Positions 45,086 to 57,162 of a stretch of DNA of 64,000 bases are shown here, in pieces. The notes beneath the pieces were generated by a model, which worked only from the letters and a program-made list of their open reading frames with translations, did no database searches and was not told the DNA's origin. The position numbers were made by a program, and so were the translations under genes. This stretch comes from Rutpela maculata (lineage: Eukaryota; Arthropoda; Insecta; Coleoptera; Cerambycidae): contig OW386285.2 of the NCBI GenBank assembly GCA_936432065.2, positions 263,446,317 to 263,510,316 on the forward strand. Direction: 5' to 3'. The first letter of the stretch is position 1; every line of letters begins with the position of its first letter.

Positions 45086-48000
45086 TTTCTATAAGAGTTG
45101 GATAAAGTTGCTGCTGAAATTGTTATCAGTTTATACCAGAATAGACCAGCAAAATGGGTCAAGCCATACCCATTTGTAAATCCAAACATTTACTTATACC
45201 ACGTCAATGAGAATTTATGAGAACAGTATCTAATGTAATCCGTGCAGCTTTCTGTGGTTAAATGACATGTGTTTCTTTAAGAAACGAGCTACATTAGGTT
45301 AGAACAATTTTTATTTGCAATTGAAGATTACTAGTTATAATATTTGAATTATTCTAGGAAATAGCGTGCAAATTCGACGATGGAAGGTTGTAATCTTTCT
45401 AACCACGTTGAGGCGCTATTTTGTAAGCTTTACAATCATGTTGGGGCCATTTTGTAAAATGGCCACTCTCATTGAGGCGCCATTTTGTAAAATGTCCTCG
45501 TAGATAATTACTTTACTAAAAATACCGAAATGCCCAGAAAATAAACTTCAAAACAAAATGCTAAACGGCTATAAACTAGAATAACTATAGCACACATGTG
45601 ACATTTAATAATAAAATTTAATGAAGGCTACTTGGACCAAAAAAACTAATCTAATTGGGGTGGCCCGAAAGGTACATAGGCAAAAACAAGGCCCACCACA
45701 AAATAGATTAGGTCATGGCTAGTCAGTATCGTTGGAGGCGAGGGCGTGAATAAGTGTTAGATGGCCGATAGTATGGCAAAAAAAAAACACAAATTTTGGT
45801 ACACAAAAACTCAAAAGCTTTTTGGGCGCCAGGTCCTTTAGGAAGGCCGTGAAATAGGGAAATATACAGCACAAACAAATATTAAAACAAGAACATAATA
45901 ATAGTATCGATTTAATATCGAATAAAAAATGTACAAATTTCGATTTGCAATCGAAGTAGATGGACAATGGTGGATTAAAGTTATGATATATACAAGGCAG
46001 GGTTACTTCAGGCAATTCAAGCAATAAACGTGATAAGCAAGAAACTAAGTACACAATAAAATGTAAAATGTGACTTAATCAAGTTCTAGCAATGGTGGTT
46101 CAACCACAAAAATCATTACAATGAAAATCAAACAAATCTACCTAATATCAGAAACTCAGTGTTTCTATTCGTGAAAAAGAAAAACAATACTCAATCACTA
46201 TTATTTTTCTCCACGACAAAATTTATTAAAGGTTATCACAACAACGGACTGAAATCTTGAGTTAAAGAGTGAAATAAACGCATTTACTCAGTTTCACAGA
46301 ATAGCAGATAGTTTACACCACCAGGTGATAGTAAAACGTAACTGAGATATAATCAAAACTTCAAGTACTGAAAATAGTTTCGAATTAGGCAAAGGGTTTG
46401 ACAGAGGTCATAAAAAATATCACTATAAAAAATGGGTTGATTACCGTAAAGTCACTGACAAAATTATTACAAAGCTTTATAGATAAATAATGCAGCTTGA
46501 TATAGAGCAAACACTACTGTAAAAATGACAATTAAGTAGGTGATTTAATTTAAACGGTTTGTTACTTGATACCTTGAAATTTACACAACTATAAATCTAC
46601 AATAAATTACGGAATAACTATAAATCTACAATAAGTTACGCAATAACTATAATCGACAATAAATTTGTCAATGACAAAACACGTAACAACTAATTAAAAT
46701 GTATATATAATGACATTAACTTAATCTACAAGATAAACCACATGGTAAAAATTGCGAAATGTGACACCACGGCCATAAAACGTAACAGGGTTAAAATTGG
46801 TATTAACTAAAAGGATACTAAAAACAGGGAGTGGGCGCAAAAGACGATAGGCTGGCACAAACACTTAACTACACGGTAAATTGATGAAAGCTTTCACCAA
46901 TGGTACTTTATACCACAACTTGACTCTAAACACCCTGTACTCTTAAAATGCAAAAAAATTTACAACAATAAGATTAAGAGATGCTTAGGGCTCTCTAAAA
47001 TTTGCTTTTTGATTAGCGGAGTGGTTTCATAGCTCACAAAACCTGTTAAATAAATAAATCCTGCCTGGGCAGTCAATTCGCTATACTTAAAATTTGCAAA
47101 ACTTGTTGGAGAGGTAGTACTTGAACATAAAATGTAATAAAAGAACACTTAACTTGAGCAGCTGTGTCTGCCAGACATCAGTAGAAAATCCTCACAAGCT
47201 GGATACTGTAAAGGCAACAGATCCAAAAGATTGATAGGGAGACACCATTAAAACTCGGGGTTAGGTTCCATGTTTCGTTCATCAACGTCAATCAGCTGTT
47301 GAAATATGATGTAGCGCATTGCTTCTACAGTAAAATGGCCGCTTCAACTCTTGGCTCCTACTCTCGGAAAATTCCGGCGTGATACACAAACATTAGTTAC
47401 AAGCATTGATTAACTATAATCGTAGTCCCAATGAAAATTGCCTCAGCATTAATCAATTGTACATGATCAGTAAAGAACGTTGTGACTGCTCCCCCATCAT
47501 AACGTGATTAAATTACAAGAAATAATCATCGAAATTAGTTGACCGTCTTGACTACGTAGATGTAAAAGCAACATTTTAATCGCAAATTTCAAATGGATGT
47601 GTAACACATTTTAGTGACTTATTAACGTAAAATGCAAGAGACTAACGTGCTAGGATATGCACCTTGTGTTTTACTGTTTAATGTTTTACTACTTAATTGT
47701 TGCGATTACTTAATGTTTATCACTTAATGTTTTATCACTTAATGTTATCACTTAATGTTCAATTAGAAATCCTAAAATAAAATAATAACGCAATTAGCTC
47801 TAAAAGTTAAATGGAAAATGATTTACTCACCCTCCATCCAATTAAGTAATTGAACAAAATTTGTATAATTTTAACGAGACGCCATCAAAAAACCGAACTA
47901 CTTGTTCAACGCTGCTAATCAAAAAGACCGAAATCGGTGTGCCCGTTTCACTCATGGCTGGTGGAGCATTTAATGAGCTATGTCTGAGACATCTAGGAGG

Positions 48001-48105
48001 GAATTACCTTTACTACCTGTACAAGCTTACAGGGAACTTCTATAATTTGCAACCGATTTTATTGAAAATAAGCTGAGTTGTAACAATCTCACTAGGAGGC
48101 GTTAC
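45086..48105. other. Unassigned intronic region with small tandem motifs
   Basis: No gene recognised in 3 kb. Three spaced copies of a GGCGCCATTTTGTAA-type motif lie at 45412-45500, two or three ATAACTATAAATCTACAATA units at 46577-46670, and TCACTTAATGTT units at 47718-47760. The composition hints at an old LTR element or other repeat, but no protein domain or bounded LTR pair is visible. Confidence 0.4.
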
Positions 48106-48235
48106 AAGGTTACCGTCTGCCAGTCGGTAATCGAAAAGACCATATAAATATGAAAGTTTTTTCTCCCTGGAAATTTTTGATATGGTGGGAGGATATGGAG
48201 GGAGGGGACATTTTTTTTTAAACGAATGGTTATTG

Positions 48236-48268
<33 letters not shown>

Positions 48269-50912
48269 GTTTATTTATGTTAAAATCATAAAAATATACA
48301 CACGTCAAGAAAAAGGGTTTTTACATAAATTCTGGTAAAAGCACACATAACATCGCAAGTAAAAATATTTATATAATTTTAAAAGAACAAGTAACAGTCA
48401 CTAATATAAAATAGACAAAATTGCAGCTTAATAATAATATATCACGTTTCTATATTTTTAATTTCACGTTCAATTTCTTCCAATGAGAAGAATGCATTTT
48501 TTATGAAGAAGTCTTTAATTGTAGATTTGAATTTTCTTGGAGGTAAAATTTTCATACTACTGGGTAATATGTTGTAAATTTTAATACCGTAATATGTAAC
48601 ACCAGTTTGTCCCCGGGTAAGCCTTGTAAATTCAGGACATATATTATCTCTGTGTCTGGTCTCGTATTGATGTAAGTCAGCATGAGTATTAAAATCATTC
48701 AAATGATTGTGTACATATGAAATACACTCTAATGCATATGTGCAAGGCAAGGTAAGTATGTTAAGAGACTTAAACAGATGTTTAGTATCATCACGGTAAC
48801 CTACACCACCCACAATCCTGACAGCTCTCCTTTGAAGACCAAAAAGTCGGTGCTTACCCGCAGAGTGCCCCCAAGCAAGGATAGCATACAACAGTCGAGA
48901 ATGACAAAGTGCAAAATAGGCTGTTTTTAGCACATTTAAAGACACTGAGTTAGACAATTGTCTCAGGCAATATATATTTTTTGTCAATTGTTCAGCAACA
49001 TAATCAATATGAGCATCCCAACGAAGAGATTGATCAATGAATACTCCTAGAAATTTACTATTTATGGTAAAGTTGCTTAAGTCGCGTGTACTTGAGATCA
49101 TTTTTATTGTTTTAGTTGCATTAAGTGTTAAAAAATTAGATGTAAACCACTTTTCAGCTTCTGAGAGCGCATTGATATCTGTCTGCATAGGTAGTTGTTA
49201 GTTTTGTACTTCACATACCTAAATTACACTGGCAGATGAAACTTCTGGTCGGCACGAGGTAACCGGAAATTTAAAAAAAAAAATTTTAGTTACCGGACCT
49301 AATTTGGCGCAAAATGTTTGTTTTGACGTGTACAGTACTGTACTGGCAGACATTTCTATTGGTTGGTTTTTGAGCAATTTGCCGTTAAAGTGGCGAAAAA
49401 TGGACCAAAACTTTAAATTTTGACAAAAAATAGTTAAAACTGAAAAAAAGTCCGCCCAGCCAGCTTATGGGCATTAAAAAACACTAATCTTGGCTGGGAG
49501 ACATTTTTGCCAAATTTATCCCCCCCTTCCCCCGCCACTCTTTAAAGAGTTAAAAAGAAATTCGGTTTTTCGTGTCTCTATTTTGTTTTTTATAAATATT
49601 AAGAAACATCCCTCGGATATGTTATTATGGTAGGAAATACGAAAAACTTGAGCTTTGGTTCATCTTGATCCGTTCATAAATAATAAAGTTATTAACAAAA
49701 AACCAACTTTTTTTCAACCGTGCTTTGCTCCAAATATTACTATAATACGACAGTCATTTTTTGGTTTCTAAAAATCATTAATGGATGGAACAATGATATA
49801 CAAGTTTCATTTTCTTTTCATTTTGATGATTTCTCAGTGTTTTTGGTTTTTTAACTCAGCCATCGAGCGGTCAGTGACACTCACAGCGCGGCTAGCCTCC
49901 CACCATAACTACTGGTAATCTTGTTGCGCTGTTAAATTCATTTATACATTGCGAATGTTTTCAATAGAATAATAATAATGATAATAATAACAATAATAGC
50001 AATAATAATAATTGTTATTATTATCATTATTGAAAACATGCGCGATGTTTTAATGAATGTAACAGTGTAGCGAGACTACTGGTAGTAGTATTGGGGAGGG
50101 GCTAGCCGAACAGTGAGTGTCACTGTCCGCATGAGGCTGAAAGCAGAGCGCTCGATGGCTGATTTGAAAAATCAAAAACACTGAGAAAACATTGAAATAA
50201 AAAGAAAATTAAACTTGCACATCATTGTTCCATCCATTAATGATTTTTAGAAACGAAAAATGACTGTCCTGCTATAACAATAATTGGAGCAAAGCACGGT
50301 TGAAAAAAAGTTGGTTTTTTGTTAATGACTTTATTAATTATGAACAGGTCAAGATGAATCAAAGCTCAAGTTTTTCGTATGTCCTACTGTAATAACATAT
50401 CCAAAGGACGTGTCTTAATATTTATAAAAAACAAAATGGAGTAGTTTGGCAAAAATGTCTGCCAGCCAAGGTTAGTATTTTTTAGTGCCTTGTGAACCAT
50501 AAGCTGGCTAGGCAGACATATTTTTCAATTTTAACTATTCTTTGTCAAAATTTAAAGTTTTGGTCAATTTTTTGCTACTTTAAAGGCAAATTGCTCAAAA
50601 ATCGACCGATAGAAATGTCTGCCACTACAGTACAGTACTGTATACGTCAAAACAAACATTTTGCTTCAAATTTGGTCCGGTAACTAAAAATTTCTTTTTT
50701 TTCAATTTCCGGTTACCGCGCGCCGACCGGAAGTTTCGTCTGCCAGCGTAACTGGGGTATGTGAAGTGTTATACGGACAGATATCGGTAACCATTCGATT
50801 AAAAAAAAAATGTCCCCTCCCTCCCTATCCCCCCCCATACCAAAAATTTTCAGAGAAAAAATTTTGGTATTTATATGGTCTCTTCGATTACCGACTGGCA
50901 GGCGATAACCTT
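48106..50912. mobile_element. Foldback element with GGTTACCG ends, split by a LINE
   Basis: Ends AAGGTTACCGTCTGCCAGTC and its near complement at 50892-50912 start inverted arms that run almost to the centre near 50010. Shared blocks include GGTCGGCRCGNGGTAACCGG and TCATTTTTNGTTTCTAAAAA. Without the LINE at 48238-49170 each arm is about 0.9 kb. The centre is an (AAT/ATT)n palindrome (49966-50030). Confidence 0.82.
48238..49170 (-). pseudogene. 5'-truncated LINE (CR1-like RT C-terminus)
   Basis: The 6-bp duplication ATTGAT (48232-48237 and 49171-49176) flanks the insert. The 3' tail is (TTA)n on the minus strand (48238-48267). The open frame gives the region after the RT core: LSEAEKWFTSNFLTLNATKT, FLGVFIDQSLRWDAHIDYV, AYFALCHSRLLYAILAWGHS, YETRHRDNI and YNILPSSMK. 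The first few codons before 49170 are foldback sequence, so the apparent ATG at 49188 is not the element's own. It is a dead-on-arrival copy, yet its ~245 codons are intact. Confidence 0.88.
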
Positions 50913-51765
50913 TCATCATCGAGCTTGCATGCTACTTACTAGACTAAATAGGGATTTATGAGATCAGTTTCTATGAGTATTTATGTTTCTTTTCAATAAT
51001 ATATTAAACATGTTTTCATTTTCTTGAATGGGTAAAAAAAGAAAGGGAAGTTTTCATTTGCAATTATAAATACATATTTAATCATTTCGAATGGAATTAT
51101 ATTAGATCAGTTTTTAAAAGTATTTATGCTGTTTTCCGAAAATAATTGCGATGAAGTTGAATCAGTAACAAATTGGTCACTACTTGTTACGATATGGTTG
51201 GAAATTCCAGGTACACATTTACTATTCCTTCAAGAGGATTGATGAGAGCAGTTTCTATGAGTATCTATTTGCTGTTCCTATGTTAAATTATATAAGTCTT
51301 TATCAGTATGTATTGGGATCTAATTTAAATATGAAAATTATATCAGAATAAGGCAACCAAATATTTTAAACTGGATACTCCATTTGTAAATGAAAGATTT
51401 TGCTTTTTTCTGTAATTATTTCTTTTTTTTTTCTAGAGAATCTTTATTTACTTTACCCTAATGGTTATTCCACTATTGTCTTATTTGATAGAAGTCAGTA
51501 TTAATAATAATAAAACTAACACTACTCAAATGAAACTATTATATGTTACTATTCTTGTTTTAAACTTTTTTATTTTGTACTTTGTGCATTCTTACGAAGT
51601 ATTTCAGTATATCTACAACTGTGGTCTCGCTATTAATGTGATTTTTATCCTTTCCATCATAATTTATTTTCTATAGGTATACTAATTAAATTTTTACCTA
51701 TTCTCAAGTTGGTTTGTTTTAAAAGTAATACTGTTTTTACAATGTGTGTTTTTTTATAATTTTAG
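50913..51765. other. Unassigned intronic spacer
   Basis: AT-rich sequence with no recognised gene. A word like GATCAGTTTCTATGAGTATTTAT recurs loosely around 50960, 51105 and 51245, suggesting an old, weak tandem repeat of about 140 bp. Confidence 0.4.
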
Positions 51766-51900
51766 AATGTGGTGACTCTTTCTGGGGTGAAAACTGTAAA
51801 AACAAATGTGGGCATTGTAAAAATAAAAAAGTTTGCAATCGTTTCAATGGAACATGCTCTAATGGTTGTGAGGGAAGTTATACTGGTAACAAATGTGCAG
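51766..51900 (+). CDS. Receptor gene, fourth visible exon (EGF-like, 8 Cys)
   Basis: Acceptor TATAATTTTAG ends at 51765, donor CAG/GTAACT at 51901; phase 1 in and out. It reads ECGDSFWGENCKNKC, GHCKNKKVCNRFNGTC and SNGCEGSYTGNKCA. Eight cysteines with FWG..C and GSYTG..C spacing define a laminin/MEGF-type EGF module. It follows the first EGF-like exon directly. Confidence 0.88.
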
Positions 51901-52042
51901 GTAACTTTTTGTAATATTCATAAAACCATTCCTCTCAGAATAATTAAACACTGAAAAAACGTGGACATACATCTATATACACATCAACTTTGCCAGTGTT
52001 GGAACTGAGGAGTGAACCCAGTACACAATAGACAATATGACC

Positions 52043-54900
52043 CAGGGGCGGACTAAAGGGGGGGCTTTAGGGGCTTAAGCCCAGGGCCCCGGATAGTAAA
52101 GGGGCCCCCGAACGCCGAAAACGGACTTACAAATCAAATATGATATGATTATGACTATGCTCTATGATCTCATTGACGCCATAAATATTAAATCAGAGAT
52201 GGGTCCAGGAAACTTTCCATATTTGATAAAAGTCTGTAAAAGTTATGTAAATAATATAAATAACATTTAACAATTTTTTATTATTACATATTCTGAAAGA
52301 GCTTGGTGAGTATAGTAAGTATGCCAAAAATTAGAATTTACTGACACCGCCTTCATGTATAAAAAAATTATTAAAGTCGGCGCGCTTAAAAACGCTCTGG
52401 ATAACCATGTAGTCGAGTTGTGACGTCAGATGGCTGAACCGCCCGCCCAGTGAACACGGATGAGAATGCAAGTTAGTAGAGTAAAATCTGGAAGTAAAGT
52501 CGCTTAGTTTTCGAGAACAAAACCGGCGTAGAACCAAACCAGACTTAATGGGATTCTTTAGTAAGAGAAACGTGTACACGAAATCATTTTTTACGACATT
52601 TTTGGGTGGTCGAGAATTTTTTTATTTCGGAAAAACTCAAAAAAATAGATTTTTAATGAAATATGTTTTTTAAAGTCTCCACCGCTATATCTCTGAAAAT
52701 ATTTGTGCTATCAAGCTATTTTTTTTTTTTTTTTAGATTAAAGAAGACACTAGCGCTTCGAACAACGTCCCACGTGAACCCGATTTATTTTTTTTAAGTT
52801 GGAAAAATAATAGGAAACTCAAACTTGTTATTTTCAGTAGCGTAATTTTAGACAATCAGGAAAAAAATTTATTTATGAAAATTTGTATATACATGCTGCG
52901 TACAAATTGAAGCCAATAGTTGAAAAAAGTTGTTAGGATACAAATTTTTCTTGTCCCGTTCATAGTATTGAGTCAGCGATTTTTTTTAATGGGCCAAAGT
53001 CATATTCTTGCGCGCTCGGCTGTAGCAAGCCTGCCGACTGCAACGATCTGACGGTCCCGGTCGGGATGTATGTAGTAGTTTAACTTATAGGTATCAATAA
53101 ATACAAAACCAGTAGTGATCAAAAGCATCTAGGGAATCAATATTATTGTTCAATATTTCATATATTGTACCTCGTATTGTACACTGTACAGTAGTATTGA
53201 TCATATGTTGTTAATATTAAGAAATTGTACAATAAATATAAAATAGTCTCCTTTTAATAATAAAAAGACAGGTAGGTAGATAAAAATACCTAATCTATAA
53301 ATATCAATCAGTGTTACTAACTACCCACCTAATTAGTAAGTTTATTAGACATTTTTAAATGAATGAAAGTAAAGACGTACGCATAAAATGAGTTTTATTG
53401 TTGAAATAAATTTTCTATTTGGATAGATAAATATGTAGTATGTAGTTTATGTAGGCCCTACATTAATAGCATTCTAATTCGTTCATATCTGCCTCGAAAT
53501 CTTTAATAATATTGTTACAGGAACGACATTTGCACTCGTTGCAACATTTTAGGCCTTCCTTAAAACAAGCACATTTTCGATTGTCATAATTTTTATCCGA
53601 ACAATGAATACTTAATGATTTTCGACAACCGCCACTTCTACGCGACTAATCTGACCAACCCTGCATGCGAGGTGTATTAATTGCATCCCAATGTCACATT
53701 TAGCGCTGATAAAAAAATCGCTGTTGCCGCAGGGTACATTTTAGGAAAAAATATATTGTTTCAAAAACTTTTGTGATTATTAGGCTTTATTTTCTTCGCT
53801 GGATATATGTAAATATTCTCAAGAATAAAAAAGTTTATCGATTGGTGAAGATTTCAATACATAAAATATATATTTTTGGTTTATCTGATTTTTAGAGAAA
53901 TGAAAGTGCGAATTGTGCCCAAACCGTTTATATTGGTAAAAGCGCTATAGTGTGTGCTTTAATTTGACACAAAACAAATTTCGGTACCTTTAATAGTTTT
54001 AAAGATATGGCGGTGGAAACAAAAAAAAACAATTTTATTTAAAAATACATTCTTTTCACTTTTTATTGATTTAAAAAGTTCGAGACCACAAAAAATGGCG
54101 TAAATATGATTTCATATGCCCGGTGACATACTAAAAGGAACCTAACATGTTTGACCTGGTTCTACGCCAAAAAAAAAACGACACGATAGACTTACGAAAT
54201 TGCTGCTCTAATATAGGTATCGGCGCACGCCAAGTGACGTCACTCTACGGACTGTTGGCCGGCCGAGCGTGTTTCTATTCAAATGCGAATATCTCTGTGG
54301 CTATTGATTCAATTGAGCTGAAATTTTTTTCTGAGGCTATTGGTTTGTTATACTTTAAAATGAGGAAGAAAAAGTACGAAACTGCCATATCACTAAATGA
54401 CCCTATTGTATGCACTTATTTGGTATCAAAATTAAGCTTGCATCATCACGAATCAGATTTCACCATAAAATAGCCTATCAATATACCCAATGGAAAGTTA
54501 GAAGGAAAACTTTCCGGTGAAATCTGATTCGTGATGATGCAAGCTTCATTCTGATACCAAATAAGTGCATATAATTAGTGCATACATGACTTTTACAAAT
54601 ATGGAAAGTTTCCTCTGTAATAAATATAAAAATATAATATTTTTTGCTTCGTCTGCATCGCAATCCAGTCTTTGCGCCACTGTATGCATCTGGATTTGAC
54701 CAGTCGCAACCAAGGCCCAGTGTAATGCAGCTACTCGCTATTATTATCATAGTTTTGTTCAGTATTTAGCCAAAACAAAGTGAAACGTGTCTTGCTGGTG
54801 CATGATCTGACCTGATCCCAAAAAAATGCTATCTTATGAGGTGGGAGGGGCCCTAAAGCATTAATAGCCCAGGGCCCCGCACCCGGTTAGTCCGCCCCTG
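52043..54900. mobile_element. hAT-like element, 2.9 kb, with long inner inverted repeats
   Basis: Perfect 8-bp duplication ATATGACC (52035-52042 and 54901-54908) and ends CAGGGGCGGACTAAAGG / GGTTAGTCCGCCCCTG. Inverted inner blocks (GGCGTAGAACCAAACCAG against CTGGTTCTACGCC, CCACCGCTATATCT against AGATATGGCGGTGG) extend the arms to several hundred bases. A cysteine-rich ORF remnant lies between the arms. It fills most of the fourth visible intron. Confidence 0.88.
53468..53644 (-). pseudogene. CXC (tesmin/TSO1-like) cysteine-rich ORF remnant
   Basis: The minus strand is open for about 59 codons: RRSGGCRKSLSIHC, DNRKCACFKEGLKCCNECKC, RSCNNIIKDFEADMNELECY and stop. The C-x-C-x4-G-x2-C-x3-C-x-C-x2-C-x-N pattern fits a CXC zinc-binding half repeat. 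Such domains occur in DNA-binding host proteins (tesmin, MSL2) and as accessory domains in some transposase families. No ATG or upstream transposase is visible. It probably is the C-terminal end of a protein of the parent transposon. Confidence 0.55.
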
Positions 54901-55114
54901 ATATGACCAATCATGCTCCCCATACAACACACTCTAGTCCGTTGCGTTACTGTGCCCGTTAGGGTATAACACTCTGCAAAAAAAATATTTTTTTTTTACT
55001 AAATATTACCAGACACGTTTTATAATAAGTAATTAGCACTACAATCCTCCGCAAAGTTGTTATATTCAGTACCAAATACTGTAATCATAAAATTAATATG
55101 TAATATATTTTTAG

Positions 55115-55251
55115 AACGACTGCCAATTTTAAAAGATATGCCAGTAGCCGATAATATTAGCCACACTAGCATAAAAATTAGTATCAAGAAAAATTATAAG
55201 GGTAATTATTTACCTACACGTATACATATTGAATATCGCAAACAAAATGAG
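55115..55251 (+). CDS. Receptor gene, fifth visible exon (FN3, first half)
   Basis: Acceptor TATATTTTTAG ends at 55114, donor GAG/GTAAGC at 55252; enters in phase 1 and leaves in phase 0. It reads ERLPILKDMPVADNISHTSI, KISIKKNYKGNY and PTRIHIEYRKQNE, the A-C' strands of a fibronectin III domain (the IHIEYRKQNE strand is characteristic). An intron in the middle of an FN3 domain is common. Confidence 0.85.
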
Positions 55252-55805
55252 GTAAGCAATATTTGAATTTCTTTCATGATGTTTAGGTATAAATTTAAAA
55301 AGAAATATAAATGGTGGGTGCACTCACAAAAGACCTTTTAGGTCGAAGTGAAAAAAAGCTAACTCAGGACCAAGCGACCCCTTAAACAATATACAATGGT
55401 GGATGCATCATGCAGGCCCCCCCACATTAACCGGGCCCCTAAAGTGGTCAGGCTCGGGTACCGCCCCAGGTAGCAAAGGCACGTGAAAATGACGTGAAAA
55501 AATGGTCAGGGGTGACGAGAAATTACGAGTTAGATGACGTAAATGAAACGTGAAAATGACTTCCTAATGTCTCAGACGAATGACGTCTTTTTCAGGTTAT
55601 ATTTGGTAATCCCCCCACAGATTTTTAGTAATAGGAACATATGAAACTACATACTAGTTAGTAATCTACTTGATAAAAATAAAATAATTAATGCATAAAT
55701 AAGTTTTATCCTAATGAATTTGTTTGTTAGCCATCCGTAATTTTATTTACATTAACATATCTAATATTGTTTACCATCACTCCAACTTTTTCTCACAAGG
55801 GTTGC

Positions 55806-55852
55806 CTGCAAATTATAATGTTTATTAAGTTATTAAATTCATTTTTACTTAC
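55806..55852 (-). other. 47-nt intron-like segment, third copy
   Basis: On the minus strand GGTAAGTAAAA ... AATTTGCAGG with exactly the same length as in the copies at 1105 and 2744. Confidence 0.3.
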
Positions 55853-55864
55853 CTTTAGACCAAT

Positions 55865-55953
55865 TGCGGTCCGTAGGATTTGAACCTACATGTCTCCCGT
55901 TGTCCTTATTACAGTACTGACGCTTCAACCAACTGAGCTAGCTTGGCGACTGC
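55865..55953 (-). pseudogene. tRNA-like sequence in copy B
   Basis: Reverse-strand counterpart of 2645-2733 with A box TAGCTCAGTTGG and T arm GTAGGTTCAAATCCTAC. One base of the B box differs from copy A. Confidence 0.55.
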
Positions 55954-56528
55954 TATTTTGGATGCTAAAAGCAGTATTTATTGTGGTGAATGAAGTCTTT
56001 ATTATGTGAAATTGAATTTCTTGCCTTATTTAAAATATATGAAAATCTTTCAGGTTCTCGCTTCGAGTTACTAGTATTTTTATTTATTTATAATTATTAA
56101 GAAGAACTTATTTAATTTAATTAAACTGTCACCAGTGTCACCTGAGAAGTTCGAGTAGTTGTTGAACATAATTATTGCATTAATTAGTATTAGTGGCGGT
56201 TCATTAAAAAAAATATATTTTCCCCAGATCTCGAAATTGAAGAGCGAGAGGGAGAAATCCGAAAAAAAATTTTCCTTATCTCAAATTTGATGAGCGGTGG
56301 AGGGGAAGTCAGGAGTCAACTATCTTAGGAATTAAAGTTTTAAGTTGAGGTACTTATACAAACCTGGGAAGCGTGTTTGAGAAAAAACGGTAAAGGTGTA
56401 ATATCGTCATCTACGACATAAATAGAATATTTAATGGTCTAAAACAGACCTAAAATTGAAAAAAAACAATAAGCAATTATTACCTTAAAAAAAAGCAACT
56501 AAAATTTTTTTCGCAATAAAAAAAAAAC

Positions 56529-56572
56529 GGAATGAGCAGGGATCGAACCGCCGACCTCATGACTCGGAAGAC
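56529..56572 (-). pseudogene. 3' half of Ser/Leu-like tRNA module, split by the LINE
   Basis: On the minus strand the B box GGTTCGATCCC is intact and TGCTCATTCCG is followed by a T run, as in copy A. The 5' half (GGTTGGTGGCAGAGTGCTTA, A box) lies at 61873-61905 across the LINE, showing that the LINE inserted in the anticodon-arm region of the module. Confidence 0.6.
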
Positions 56573-57162
56573 AACAACAACAAGCATTTATTAATGTTTC
56601 ACAAGGTACAATAATGCGCCATTCCGGAGTCCGGCCTGGAGCCAGCCAGACAACCACGGCGAACATCGCCGAGGTGGGTGTGAGACTGGGCGGGTAGGGT
56701 CCGGTTTGGCGGTGACGAAAATTATTTGCTGAGTTAAAACTCCTGCCTAATGGAAAAAGGCTTAAATTTAACGGTATCGTACAACGTAGTACACAAGGGT
56801 ACTTAAAAATAATTAAAATTAAAAACTGTAAAAAACTATCGTTTGCGCGCACATGCGAACACTTAAAAATTTTGATTGCTGGCACGGGAAAACAAAACTC
56901 AACGAAAAAACCCGTTTGAGACAATTCCACCCTGGTAGTCTTCCTGGCTCCAGGAAAGTGTTGTGGATAGTTAAAAGTGTGTAATGTTATGTGAAATTTT
57001 AGTTTATTAAGAATTTATTGGTCGAGACTGAATTTAGAGACAAAAAATAGACAAGGAACAAAAAAGGTAAAAACAAATAAAGGGAATAGAGAGGGGTTGG
57101 TTGTAGGTTTTGGTGAAGATTAAAGGTGGGGAAAGGAGAAGTTGTCGTAGAGGGAAGTGTGG

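Noticed and set aside
44841..45189. ORFs of Ile-Tyr repeats
   Set aside because: Direct translation of the (AT)n array.
46577..46670. Satellite DNA
   Set aside because: Only two or three imperfect units; too short to call a satellite.
48238..50030. CRISPR-like array from repeated AAT runs
   Set aside because: Plain trinucleotide microsatellites: a LINE tail and a foldback centre; no spacers, eukaryotic context.
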